DNA of 64,000 bases from Stentor roeselii (taxonomy: Eukaryota; Ciliophora; Heterotrichea; Heterotrichida; Stentoridae), in contig RSEH01000082.1 in the NCBI GenBank assembly GCA_006503475.1, forward strand, positions 62,001-126,000, written 5' to 3'. Below the pieces are notes generated by a model. The model did no database searches, had not been told where the DNA came from, and worked only from the letters and a program-made list of their open reading frames with translations. The first letter of the stretch is position 1; each line of letters begins with the position of its first letter. Made by a program: the position numbers and the translations under genes. Shown piece by piece: positions 17,008 through 27,570 of this stretch.

Positions 17008-20000
17008 ATGAATAACAAGGGAATTATTTCTAGACATCTTGAGGAATTGATGAAGGCTCAGGGAATTAAGATTGGTAAAAGTCAGGAAAAAGTTAAACTT
17101 CCTCCTAAACCTGCCTCACCTCCGAGGTTGTACTCGCAGGCTGATGAAAGGGAAGGTAAGGATGATAAGCGGGCTGAAAGAAACAGAATTGATGAAAATG
17201 ATGAAGATTTTAATGAAGTTTCAGGTAAAATCCCTCAAAAAGAAATTTTTCACTCTGAACAAACTATTTCAAAACCTCTAAAGTCAATCCTGGACCTATC
17301 CATGCCACTATTACCCCCAGAGTCCTTTAATTCAAAATATCAAAGTTTTACCCGAGGAGGTAGCCGTAAAGCCTGGCTCGAGTCTTTAAACCAAAAATCC
17401 CTTCAAGAAAGTCTTCCTCTAATAAAAGAAATTCTCTACAACAAAGAAAAATACCAAATCGGAAAAAATTTAATAAAATCAAAAATAAAGTCCTGGGTGA
17501 ATCAAAGAAACCTCGAACGTTCATCCAACTCTTTATCTCCAAAACCTCCTTTTTTATCCTCATCAAAAGTCCCTCTCAACAGTTCCAAGCACAAGTCTTG
17601 CCTCGAGTCAAGCCAAAAACGATTAAAAGAAAGCAAACTCGAGGAACTTCGATGTGAGTTGTTGTTCGAAATCAACAAAGTCAACTACGACCTGCTCCGA
17701 ACTGTTTTTTTGACGATGAGTCTTCATTGTTCTTTGGCAGTCTTTAAAAGAGAAGCTGTTGAAAGTGGAATTCAAGAAAGGAACAGAAATTCAGAAGCTG
17801 TCGCTTTAAAGTGCTGGAAGGAAAAAACACAGAAAATTGTTGAAAAAAAAGAGTTTTTTCGATTGTTGATGGAATCTATGAACTGGTGGAGGATCAGTCG
17901 AGTTTTCTTGGCTTTTCAAGACTTTAGGACTCGGAAAAAAAGAGGAATGGTTAGGGTTCAGCATTTTTTGGTTATTTTGAGGTTTAAGAAAATGAAGAGA
18001 ATTGTTTTGCAATGGAAAAATTTGAGGATTTATTCGAGAGTTAATAAAATTGGAAAAGAACTTGCGAGGAACTTTTTTGTTAAAAAAAATTATTTGGCTT
18101 TTTTACATGCTTTGAAAGTACCGAAAGATCCTAAAGGAAAGGAAATTAGTAAAAAAGTGGTTTTGAAAGCGACTCAGAAAATGTTAGATAAATGGTATCA
18201 GCTTCAAAGAGTTGCGGATAAAAATGAAAGAGATTTGAAGATGTTTTTTGCTGATCATTCAGCTTTAAACACAGTCTACCTAAACCTAACAAAATCCCTA
18301 GGATCCTACAAAAGTCTTCTAGAAAGATCAAGAAAGCCACTATACATCTCATCAGAGCTTCCATCAAAATCACTATCATCAGAACTATCCCAAAAATTCA
18401 ACTCAATAACAAGAGTCCAAACCTTAACTCAATCAACAAACATGTTCACATTATCATTCGCGAATTTCCAAATGACCGATTCAAGTACCTCCTTAGTTCC
18501 TGAAGGTTTCATCTTAGGCGGGGAGTCCTCCTGCAACAAATCAAAATTAACAGACCTAGTTCAAAATCTTCTCCAATTCTGGAGAACCTTAAAAAAACTT
18601 TCCCTTTCTTTTCACTTCCAAAAAGCCGTCGACCTCACAAAAGACCTCCGAGGAAGTCTCGAGAAAATCTCAGGTCAACAGCACGAATTTCGCATTTTAT
18701 CTCTTTTTTACCAGAAATGGAAACAAAAGTTCTGCAAAAGATGGATTTTAAAACTCGTTTCAAACTTCAGAAGTCTAAAAATATGTAAAAAGTACTTTTC
18801 AGCGTCACGAGCTTGGAAAAAACTTGACTGGAAACAAGACATGAATGATGAAAAAACAAAGATTCAGTTGTTAAGAGCTGAAAATTTTTATAAAAATCGA
18901 GTAAAAGTCAGGAGTTTCTTTGTTTGGAGCGAAGTTGTTGGGAAGGTTCGAAGTGTTAGAAAGATTTTTAAGTTTTGTGAAAGGTTTTTGGTTTTGGATT
19001 CGGTTTTGATTTGGAAACATTTGAGTGTCGCTTGTGAAAAAAAATGTTCTGGCTTAGGTGATGATGAAATTGACTTGGACTGGAAAAAGTTTGAAGAGTT
19101 TAAAGGATGGGGAAAAGGAAAGGAAAAGAAGGGATTGGAAAAGGATTCGGGTCATCAGGGTGTTAAGATTAAAGGGGTGCATGATGGTGAAGTGAAGAAT
19201 AAAGGATTTGGGCAAGATCGAAGTAAAAATTCCAGATCTGATATTATTCATGATCTTATTAATACGGAAAATGCCAAAACTGATCAGAATGAACAAGATA
19301 TTCAAGGAAAAACTTTAAAAAAAGAAGTACGCTTTCAAGATGAAAAAAATCAAATGAAGCAGAAGGATTCCAAAAAAGGAAAAGGAAATAAGTTCAGAAA
19401 AAATCATGAAAAAAGTAAAGTGGAGAAAAGGAAAAAAGTCCAAAAACCTTGTCTTAAAACTGAGAAAACTTTTGATTTACCATCTGAAAATTTAAATTCT
19501 GAAGAAATTTCAACTAAAGAACTTATATTAAAAGATAATGAGAGTGAAGACGATGATAAATCTGTTTTAGCTGAAAGGTATCATAGAGTCCTGCTACTTA
19601 AAAAGTCAATGTGTGGTTTTATTGTAATTTTCAATCAGAATTCCTTGAAGCTTTATTATAAATCACTTAAATCAAAGAAGTTTCTTCAAATCAAATCTCG
19701 AAAAATTCTGAAAAAATCCTTTGAATCCCTTTTAAGTTACACCCTCCTTTCACGAAGGTAATTTCAATACAGAAAAAAAATTTCTAATGAATTTTCGAAA
19801 GAATTTAGACAAAGCTCGCTGTTAACCAAGGCTTTTAAAGGGTTTCAAGTGTTTTTTACTAGAAAAATCGAGTCAATTGATAAAAACTTCAAAGCTTTAG
19901 ACTATTATTTAATGAATTTACAGAGAAAAGTAGGAATTTCTGTTAATTTTTCTGAAGCTTCCAGTCCGATGCTTGCGCTGGTGTTTTTTTCCTGGAAACA

Positions 20001-20223
20001 TATTTCAATGATCATGAAAACTTTGAATAGATCTGAAAAAATGCATCAGAAACAAGCTAAAAAATTAAAGGTTTTGATGATAAGGAGACTTTGGCTTCGA
20101 TGGAAGAGAACTTCAAGGAAGACAGTAAAATCAATCAGTTCAATTTTCAGAGATCTTGAAAAATCTTTAAAGAAAACAATGAAAACTTATTCACCTATAA
20201 AAAAAGTGAGGTTTAATGTTTAA
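17008..20223 (+). CDS. Sfi1-like centrin-binding repeat protein, 1066 aa, one 15-nt intron
   Basis: Exons 17008-19757 and 19773-20223. The coding frame meets TAA inside a 15-nt GTAATTTCAATACAG; removing it joins both exons in frame. Scattered helical repeats carry a Trp-Lys core after a hydrophobic run: ALKCWKEKTQK, MNWWRISRVFLAFQDF, KRIVLQWKNL, LFYQKWKQKFCKRW, VRSFFVWSEVV, LVFFSWKHISM, RLWLRWKRTS. This spacing of aromatic-x-x-W-K in basic helices is that of Sfi1 centrin-binding repeats. Sfi1/centrin fibres build basal-body appendages and, in contractile heterotrichs, Ca2+-triggered myonemes, so a contractile or basal-body role is plausible. Low-complexity Lys/Glu segments sit between repeat blocks. 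Its stop overlaps the stop of the convergent kinesin-like gene. Confidence 0.8.
19758..19772 (+). other. 15-nt spliceosomal intron in the Sfi1-like gene
   Basis: GTAATTTCAATACAG. It contains the in-frame TAA that otherwise ends the frame at 19761. Splicing gives AG|A and continues as RKKISNEFSKEF, in the frame of the W-K repeats that follow. Confidence 0.85.
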
Positions 20224-22538
20224 TAAAATCCTTTCTGAACACTCTGAGTTTTCTTCAAAACCTTCTGAGTTTGTATGAAACTTCTCAAATCATTTTGTTT
20301 TTTAACCTCATTCATATAAAGTTCCTGAAACCTTGACTTCTCATCCTTAACCCTTTCAATTTCTTTTTTAACCTCTTCCAGTTTCTTCTTCGCCTCCTCT
20401 TCTTCTCGAGCGACAGTTTCAAGTTCATCAGTTGATTCCAAATAAATTTCCCTTAACTTCTCAACAAGTTTTTTCGAGTCTTTTTCTCCAAGTTCGATGA
20501 TATCACTAAAAACTTCAGGTCTTTGCAAGATTCTGCTTTTTTTAGGTTCAGATTTGATTTCTTTAATCATTTTCACAGGATGTGGCTGAACTGTTTTCGT
20601 TTTAACCAAAGAAAAAAAACTGTTTAAGTCTTACTTAGGAAATGATTTTTCATCAGGAAATTCAGGGAAAATACCCTGAGGATAGTCGACATTTCCAATA
20701 TGTTGATTATATTCTCCACTTTGAATTCCGTTAATAACTCGTTTTTGACTTTTAATAGTTTCAAAAAGCGCTTTCATTTCTTTTTGTAGGTTTTCCAGTT
20801 CTTTTTCTTTGATTTCTCGTGTTTTTTCGAAGTCTTCTCTTATTTTTAACAGTGCCTGGTCACGTTGTTCAAGTTGAGTTTCGAACTTTTTTGCAGTGAT
20901 TTGAAAATGTTTGATGTTATTTTGGTCTTGTATCGAAAGTTGTTGGGAGTATTCTTTAGTCACTTCATTTTTCGCTAGTTCTTTAACATCTTGAGAAGAA
21001 GGAAGAAAAATAGTTGATTTATAGTCTTTCGGTAATTTTTGCATGATTTTCGCTTTTTCTTCCAACAACTTCTGAGAATTTTCCAACATTTCATTTAACT
21101 CAGAAGTTTTAGTCTGAATTTGACTCTTCATGTTATGATCATGAGTAGCTTTCGCGACTTCCAGTAAATCATTCAACTTCTGCAGTTCATCTTTAGCTTC
21201 TAAAACCTGTCTCAAGTGTTTTTCCTGCGTAATAAAATCATGTTTTTTATACTTTTCAAAAGCCTTTTTATTTTCTTCAACTCTTTTCTCAATTTCACGA
21301 TTTTTTCTTGCAAGTGCATCGATTTTTCCAACAGCTTCTCTTTGTAGCATGATTTGTTGAATTTCTCTCGACCCAGGCTGTGCTTGTAAAAGTGATTCAA
21401 CGTCGCAGTCGATTCCTAAAACATTTACAATTTTTTTCAGTTGGTCTTCTTGAGCGATTTCAATTCTTTTCAACTTTTCCTTAAGAGTAGCTCGTTCATC
21501 TTGAAGGTATTTTATTGTCACGTCGCTGTTTGACCCGTCGTTGAGTTGGGTGTTGCCTGAAACTGTTTTGCATTTATCGACGTATGATAAAGTTCGAATT
21601 GTTTCCTCGTTGAACTGAGTTTCTATGTTTATTGTTCCGATTAATGAAATCAGTGAGTTATTTTTGAAAGCGTTTTCAAGCATCCTGGTTATTTTGTGGT
21701 CTGAGAAATGGTTGGATATTGAGTTCAGGTTACTTAAACATTTGCTTAATGCGTGAAAACTGCTTGATGCGTTTAAGGAATCGTAAAAATCTTGGCCTTT
21801 TCTTTGTTTTGGCTTCTCGCTACCTGCTAACTCGACTAGGTACATCACTGACTCGCTGAACTGGTCCCATGAGGATCCTTTGTACTTTTGTCTTATTTTT
21901 AAAGTGAATATTGTGTGAGCCTTGTCAACGTATTTACCGATTTTTGCTTCTAGAGCTGCTCGCATGTCAGAAACTGATGTAATTAAACTAAATGCATCTT
22001 CAAATGAATTTAATGTTATTTCACTTGAGTTCCCAATGTAGACTCGTCCATTTGTTTCACAAATTTCTAACTGCTGGGTTGAAAAAACGTTTATTGCGTG
22101 GGGGTCTTTGTAGGAAAGACCCAGATCTCTAATATGGTTTCCAAATAGCTCATGGACTGATGCCATGATAGAGATATCTTTTTGCATGCTTACTTTAGAT
22201 GATTCTTCTAAAATTGATAGGACTGAATGGTAAAACAAACCTTTATCCATCTCTTTTCCTACCAAAGTGTAAGTTTTGCCTGAGTGTGAAGGGCCATAAA
22301 CTACTATAAGACCATCGAAGCCATCCATGACATGCTCAACAACCGGTCTACCTGCGATTTCAAAAACTTCTTCCTGCGTAGCTTCAATAAACACCCTATA
22401 AAAATCAAAAGAAACTTCAGGATCTTTTCCAAAAGGATCCTCAACAATAATTTCATGTAAATCCTTAGAAACCTTGATACTTCCATCAATTTCCCTACCC
22501 TTAGCACGAATGAAGCTTTTGACACTAGATCGATCCAT
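20220..22538 (-). CDS. divergent kinesin-like protein, 767 aa, one 15-nt intron
   Basis: Exons 22538-20635 and 20619-20220. The first ~325 residues form a kinesin-like motor: P-loop GPSHSGKT (about 83-90), ELAGSE in place of DLAGSE (about 233) and a closing TIRTLSYVDKCKTV. Switch I is not recognisable: where SSRSH is expected, there is YVDKAHTIFTLKI, and the usual YRDSKLTRLL reads FSDHKITRML. A long coiled coil fills residues 350-640 and the tail after the intron. It may bind nucleotide without normal hydrolysis. It lies 9 nt behind the GSK3 stop on the same strand. Its stop (20220-20222) overlaps that of the convergent Sfi1-like gene. Confidence 0.85.
20620..20634 (-). other. 15-nt spliceosomal intron in the kinesin-like gene
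   Basis: GTAAGACTTAAACAG on the minus strand. The TAA at its start ends the upstream frame; splicing gives AA|T and continues in frame as NFFSLVKTKTVQPHPVK, a Lys/Glu-rich coiled-coil tail. Confidence 0.85.
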
Positions 22539-22547
22539 ATTCCCTAA

Positions 22548-23588
22548 TTATTTACTTTTAGCTGAAGGGTGTTCAATTCTCCTTATAACATCAGAGTACA
22601 TCTGAATTTCCCTAGTAGTCCAATTAAACAATTCAGGTAAATTGGCAGAGTTTTCAGGGAGTTTAACACCCAGCTGCTTGATTTCATCAAACCAGGGATG
22701 AGCAAGTGCTTCAATAGCAGTGATTCTATCTTGGGGGGCATAAGTGATGAGTCTTTTTAGAAATTCAATTGTTTTATCGTCGCAACCATCGAAATACTGC
22801 TCCCAGGTCTTGACTTTGACATGTGGAAATTTATAACCTTCGAAGAAACTGTTCATTTTTTGCATTTGGCTTCGAGATGGTGTACCGAGTAACTTTATGA
22901 TTTCTATTAACTGGTCTATTCCACTTTCACCTGCGAACATCGGCCTGCCTTTGATGAACTCGCCTATAACGCACCCGACGCTCCAGATATCGATGGCAGT
23001 TGTGTAGTAAGTGCAACCAAATATGAGTTCTGGAGCTCGGTAGTACCTGGAGCAGATGTATGCCACGTTCGGCTCTCCAGAGACCAGCTGTTTCGCGCTT
23101 CCCAAATCACAGATGACGAGTCTGCCGGTTTCAGGGTCGATGAGTAGATTCTGAGGTTTAATATCTCGATGACAGATGTCAAGACTATGCATAGCCGCGA
23201 TGGCTCTAAGGATTTGATAGGAGTAAAGTTTGACGTATATCGAGGGCATCATTTGGTTCTTCTTGGCGTAAGTTTTGGTGACTTTGTAGCCTGTGTCAGG
23301 GATCAGCTCCATCACGAGGTTGAGGTAAACGTCGTCGTCTTTATCGCCTGCTGAGATGTAATGATGGTAAAGTTCTACGATGTTTGGATGCTTTATCATC
23401 TTCATTATGTCCAGCTCACGGTTTTTATAACGTTTGTCTTGGTAAACCTTTTTCACTGCTACTTGTCTCTCGATGCCATCTCCATCGGTGTAGGTCCCTT
23501 CGTAGACTGTTCCGAAACTACCCTTGCCTAAAGCTTTTTTTATTGTTGTCCTGTTTCTTTTGTCCTCTGGTTGTTCCTTTGTTGCCAT
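22548..23588 (-). CDS. GSK3: glycogen synthase kinase 3 (GSK3) family kinase, 346 aa
   Basis: Clear GSK3: GKGSFGTVYEG (P-loop, about 20-30), VAVKKV (catalytic Lys, about 45), HRDIKPQNLLIDP (about 148), the GSK3-specific activation loop SGEPNVAYICSRYYRAPELIFG containing the autophosphorylated Tyr, and MFAGESGIDQLIEIIKLLGTP. The DFG motif reads DLG (CDLGSAK), an unusual but tolerated change next to the metal-binding Asp. GSK3 kinases are Ser/Thr kinases that prefer primed substrates and act in signalling and in flagellar length control. The ATG at 23588 fits family length. The divergent flank to importin alpha is 258 bp; the kinesin-like gene starts 9 nt after its stop. Confidence 0.97.
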   Translation of the reverse strand: MATKEQPEDKRNRTTIKKALGKGSFGTVYEGTYTDGDGIERQVAVKKVYQDKRYKNRELDIMKMIKHPNIVELYHHYISAGDKDDDVYLNLVMELIPDTGYKVTKTYAKKNQMMPSIYVKLYSYQILRAIAAMHSLDICHRDIKPQNLLIDPETGRLVICDLGSAKQLVSGEPNVAYICSRYYRAPELIFGCTYYTTAIDIWSVGCVIGEFIKGRPMFAGESGIDQLIEIIKLLGTPSRSQMQKMNSFFEGYKFPHVKVKTWEQYFDGCDDKTIEFLKRLITYAPQDRITAIEALAHPWFDEIKQLGVKLPENSANLPELFNWTTREIQMYSDVIRRIEHPSAKSK

Positions 23589-23846
23589 TTTTATTGAATT
23601 TTTTAAACTGCTGTGTAATGCAATGTTTTTAAGGCAATTTTGGAATTTAAGGGATTGAGGATTTATAGATTTTGTTTGGAATATCTTTTTAGATTTGGGT
23701 TAATGATTTTTGGATTGGTTGGCTTGATGAGGGATATTTTAGAAATAAAACTTCTATATTCAAATCAAATCCTCTAAACCCCTAATTCGCGGGTCTTCCA
23801 TCCAAGCAAATCATTGCGAATCCTTCATCTCTTCACTCCAATAAAA

Positions 23847-25388
23847 ATGGAGACTGAGCCAGATACACTAGAATCACGAGCAAAGACTTTTATGCAATCC
23901 TTTGACGTAGACGACATCAAGCGTCGAAAAGAAGAGTCAGAAGTTGAGCTGCGTAAGTCGAAGCGTGCGGAGCTAGTGACAAAGCGTCGAAATTTGGAGC
24001 AATCAGGGAAGCAATGGGTGAAAGTGAATGAAATATACAAAGTATCCTACTCGATCTCAGATCTTCCAGAGTTACTCACAGCGATGCGATCAGGGTCAGA
24101 AGACCAGTTTTTATTGGCAGCCCAAGGCTTCCGCAAGGTCCTGAGTCTTGAGCATAATCCACCCATTCAAGAAGTGATCGATGCGGGGGTCTTGCCTTTT
24201 TTGATTGACTGGATACAAAAATTCGACTTTCCTCAGCTTCAGTATGAAAGTACCTGGACTATCACCAACATCGCATCAGGGACTCATCAGAATTGCCAAG
24301 TCATAGTCGATAAAGGATGCGTTCCATTACTCATTCAACTAATGAACTCAAACAGCGAAGAAGTGAAAGAACAAGCAGTCTGGGCTTTAGGCAACATCGG
24401 AGGAGACGCAGCTCATTGTCGCGACGTGATCTTACAAAACCAGGGCCTTCCCCTCTTAATAAAATGTTTACAGTCATCCCAAAAGCACTCAATGATAAAA
24501 AACGCCAGTTGGGCGATTTCCAACTTATGCCGAGGAAAGCCAGGTCCAGTATACGAGATGGTCAAAGACGCGATGCCCGTCCTCGCCGAAGTCGTCAAGT
24601 CTCAACACGACGCAGAGATTTTAAGTGATTCACTCTGGGCACTATCGCACTTATCAGAAGGCAGCGAGGAAAAAATCGACTACCTGATAAGCACAGGAGT
24701 AGTTCCAAGAGTGATTCAACTACTGAACCACCATTTGTACAATATTCAGTTGCCAGCTATTCGCGTGATTGGAAACATCGTGACAGGCAACGAGCAGCAG
24801 ACTCAACTCGTGATAAACCTCGGAGGAGTCGAAGCCTTGGCGACTTTGATTGGGTCTTCTAAGAAAAGCACTCAAAAAGAAGCGGTTTGGAGCGTTTCGA
24901 ACATTTGCGCGGGCAGCAAAGACCAACTTGATCGACTCATCACAGCTGGAGTCATGCCCAGGCTGGTGGCTTGCGCTTATAGCTCGGATAAAGACATTAA
25001 AAAAGAAACCGTCTGGGCTCTTAGCAATGCCGCTGCTGGTGGAAGACCTGATCAAGTCGCTTCTTTTGTACAGTCAGGAATTATTCAAGCCATTTGTAGT
25101 CTTTTTAGTGAAAATGATGTTAAAATCATCTCGGTTGCCATGGAAGGGCTGAATAGGATTTTAAGATGTGGGAAAGAACATTATATGGATGGAGGAGAAG
25201 TTAGCTCTTTCGCGAATATTGTAGAACAGTGTGATGGACTTTCGAAATTGGAGAAATTACAGCAACACCCTAACACCCAGATCTATGAGAAAGCTAGGAC
25301 TATGATTGAGACTTACTTCCAGATAGAACCTGATGAAAATGAAAATTTGATCAATATGATTAAGGGATGTGCTGGGTTTAATCTTTAA
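23847..25388 (+). CDS. importin alpha (karyopherin alpha), 513 aa
   Basis: An N-terminal importin-beta-binding domain with basic clusters (IKRRKEESEVELRKSKRAEL, RRN) is followed by ten armadillo repeats with the conserved W-x-x-x-N ladder (ESTWTITNIASG, QAVWALGNIGGD, NASWAISNLCRG, DSLWALSHLSEG, EAVWSVSNICAG, ETVWALSNAAAG), which binds classical nuclear localisation signals. It carries cargo with importin beta into the nucleus, here including the macronucleus. I chose ATG 23847 (after ATAAAA) over an upstream in-frame codon, because it gives the normal short lead before the IBB. Length is typical for the family. Confidence 0.97.
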   Translation: METEPDTLESRAKTFMQSFDVDDIKRRKEESEVELRKSKRAELVTKRRNLEQSGKQWVKVNEIYKVSYSISDLPELLTAMRSGSEDQFLLAAQGFRKVLSLEHNPPIQEVIDAGVLPFLIDWIQKFDFPQLQYESTWTITNIASGTHQNCQVIVDKGCVPLLIQLMNSNSEEVKEQAVWALGNIGGDAAHCRDVILQNQGLPLLIKCLQSSQKHSMIKNASWAISNLCRGKPGPVYEMVKDAMPVLAEVVKSQHDAEILSDSLWALSHLSEGSEEKIDYLISTGVVPRVIQLLNHHLYNIQLPAIRVIGNIVTGNEQQTQLVINLGGVEALATLIGSSKKSTQKEAVWSVSNICAGSKDQLDRLITAGVMPRLVACAYSSDKDIKKETVWALSNAAAGGRPDQVASFVQSGIIQAICSLFSENDVKIISVAMEGLNRILRCGKEHYMDGGEVSSFANIVEQCDGLSKLEKLQQHPNTQIYEKARTMIETYFQIEPDENENLINMIKGCAGFNL

Positions 25389-25990
25389 GTGAATATGGAT
25401 AGACTTAGATTGGATTTTAGGATGATGAGGTTTTGGGTAAGGTTTTGGGTAAGGTTTTGGTTCTTTTTAGGTGTGATGATGATGATTTTTTTAAGGAGTT
25501 GATTTTGGGCTGGATTGAGATTCATAATACTCGGTCACCGAGAGCTCAAGATAAAAACTCAATAATTATACAATGTTTGAGTTATTTGTTGTTAATATCC
25601 TTGGCCAATACTTAAATCAAACATAAAAATTAAATTATCAGGTTTTAAAAATCCATCTTTTGATGCAAGTTTAGATGAAATCATTTATTTTTTTCAGTGT
25701 TTAATGGTACAAGTTGCATGAATCTTTCGATGAAATTGACATAAAATAATCCCATTAGCGATGGAAGGTTTAACAATATTCTTTTGGTGGAAACCAACAT
25801 AAAACCAAAATAATAAAAGAGTATTCTTTAATTAGTTTTTAAAAATGTTAATCACTTTCAAAGCTGATAAAATTAAGAAAAATTATAACTCTAATATTTT
25901 CCAGAAGTCCTAGAAAATCATTCAGGTTTATTTTTAGGTTGAAAATAAAATTTTTGGAGTTAATCTATAAATGATTATAATAGTTTTACT
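25389..25990. other. intergenic, 602 bp, between convergent genes
   Basis: After the importin stop the + strand is C-poor and G-rich for about 170 bp, then AT-rich. It holds the 12-bp repeat at 25429-25460. A 60-codon frame inside has no coding character and is left out. Confidence 0.6.
25429..25460 (+). repeat. tandem repeat, 2.7 copies of GGTTTTGGGTAA
   Basis: Two perfect copies of the 12-bp unit plus GGTTTTGG. G-runs alternate with T4 or TAA, so it superficially resembles telomeric DNA, but it is internal and directly behind the importin gene. It could form a two-tetrad quadruplex. Confidence 0.8.
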
Positions 25991-26911
25991 TCAGAATTTT
26001 GATGTTATTGAAAGACGATCGCCCACTTTAATGAAACCCGAGGACATGTGACGACAGAGGATGCCGAAATAACCTTTTGTACCGTCACCGTGGTGCTTTC
26101 TCAAAGTATTTAAAGGCTCTGCGTTGGGGTCGAAGTTAAGGGTTGATAGGTTTAGAGTTGTCATTCTGCAACGATCACATTTTTTGATAAATTCGAAGGG
26201 CACTGAGCCAACTTTAAAGGTCTTCCAATTGTCTTCTGAGTAAGCTGGCACGTTTTTCAGAATGATATTTGGACGGAAACAGTCCAGTGTCACCTCATTC
26301 CTCACATAATAAGGTAGACTTTCTTTCAAAGCATCTAAACTTTCCACAGTAGTAAACAAAAGTTGCCCTTCACTAGCAAATGAAAGTAGCGATTCATTAT
26401 GAATAGGTGGCATATTTTCAACAAGTTTCAACATCCTTCCCTGAACAAGTCTAACAAGTCTATACCGTTTTCCAAAGACATTAAAAAGATATTCCGATAC
26501 CAGATCCCCTTCATCACAATAACTTCCATGAGCTCCATACAAATTAAAACTCTTTCCCTGTTCAAAATGTTTTTTCAACTCAAGTGAAAAATCTGGAAAT
26601 CCAATAAAATTCAAGATCAAATGTGAAGCTTCTCCCTCTGAAGAGTACCTGAAACTTGGTTGCAACCTGCTGATTCTCGGGTCTTTCGTCTGTGATACCA
26701 ACTTTTCCCCTTCAACAAGACTCCAAATCCTGTCATTCCTGATACCAAACAAGCCAATTTCAGCAGTAGTCAAGTGAATCCCAGCACAAGACTTGATAGG
26801 ATAATAGACAATATCAGCAACTACTGGGAATTTAGGACTTTTGCGTAAGAACATATAAAGAATCGCTGATAAAATGAAGGAGATGGCGAGAGTATAAACA
26901 TCTATTTGCAT
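25991..26911 (-). CDS. MOSC-domain molybdenum-cofactor protein, mARC-like, 306 aa
   Basis: One hydrophobic N-terminal helix (about residues 7-22) is followed by a MOSC N-terminal barrel domain (IVYYPIKSCAGIHL, about 35-50) and a MOSC domain with NIILKNVPAYSEDNWKTF and KKCDRCRMTTLN, whose second Cys corresponds to the Mo-ligand in RC-x-x-TT of mARC proteins. mARC enzymes sit on the mitochondrial outer membrane by an N-terminal anchor and reduce N-hydroxylated compounds with cytochrome b5. Length and order match. The stop is TGA. It is divergent from the J-domain gene over 54 bp. Confidence 0.9.
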   Translation of the reverse strand: MQIDVYTLAISFILSAILYMFLRKSPKFPVVADIVYYPIKSCAGIHLTTAEIGLFGIRNDRIWSLVEGEKLVSQTKDPRISRLQPSFRYSSEGEASHLILNFIGFPDFSLELKKHFEQGKSFNLYGAHGSYCDEGDLVSEYLFNVFGKRYRLVRLVQGRMLKLVENMPPIHNESLLSFASEGQLLFTTVESLDALKESLPYYVRNEVTLDCFRPNIILKNVPAYSEDNWKTFKVGSVPFEFIKKCDRCRMTTLNLSTLNFDPNAEPLNTLRKHHGDGTKGYFGILCRHMSSGFIKVGDRLSITSKF

Positions 26912-26965
26912 ATTTTTACCTATAAATGAAGTATCATTGAAATCTATTTGCTTATATTGCCCCCC

Positions 26966-27532
26966 ATGTCTTCCAAGTCACGACCTAGATCGAAAAAAGC
27001 GAAAAAAACAGAAAAAAAAATTGATGAGGCTGAGTCTCTTCGACAGCTTTATGAACATACAGGTCCCACAGGTTTAAAACCATCTTCATCAATGGGAAAA
27101 GTCTCTTTTCAGAAAACAATCTCACGGCAGCCTAGTCAAAAGAAATTCGAAGTATTTTCCAGGTACTTGAAGCATAAGTATGGGGAATCTCCAGATCTTC
27201 CTGAGAACCCAAAAGAAGATGATTTCAATTTTTCTCTTCCACAGAAGAGAAAGTCTCAGTACTACCTTCAAAATCTTTATGACCTGCTGAAACTTGCACC
27301 AAGTAGTGAAAAATCTGAAATAATTCGAAGTTATAGAAAACAAGTTGTGATTCACCATCCAGATAAGGGGGGTGACCCTTTTTTATTCCGTTGTGTAAAC
27401 AAGGCTTATGAAATTCTATCAAACGACGAGCTGAGGACTGTATACGACAACGAAGGCCTTAAAGGTATCAAAGACATGAGCGAGGTCGATTTGACAGACA
27501 TCGAAGCTTACCTGAGCAAGTTTTCTAGCTAA
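26966..27532 (+). CDS. J-domain (DnaJ) protein, 188 aa
   Basis: The C-terminal part (about residues 98-165) is a J domain: NLYDLLKLAPSSEKSEIIRSY, then the HPD tripeptide in IHHPDKGGD, then VNKAYEILSNDELRTVYDNEG. HPD stimulates Hsp70 ATPase. The N-terminal 90 residues are basic and low-complexity with no Gly/Phe-rich region or zinc finger, so it is a class III J protein of unknown client. ATG 26966 is the first ATG; the frame extends a little upstream only with a non-ATG codon. The client cannot be inferred from the neighbours. Confidence 0.93.
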   Translation: MSSKSRPRSKKAKKTEKKIDEAESLRQLYEHTGPTGLKPSSSMGKVSFQKTISRQPSQKKFEVFSRYLKHKYGESPDLPENPKEDDFNFSLPQKRKSQYYLQNLYDLLKLAPSSEKSEIIRSYRKQVVIHHPDKGGDPFLFRCVNKAYEILSNDELRTVYDNEGLKGIKDMSEVDLTDIEAYLSKFSS

Positions 27533-27570
27533 TTAAATAAAAACTCTTATTATTGAGTAAATATTTATAA

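Noticed and set aside
25429-25460. GGTTTTGGGTAA repeats as an internal telomere
   Set aside because: Fewer than three copies, not the repeat I associate with Stentor, and it sits in an ordinary 3' flank.
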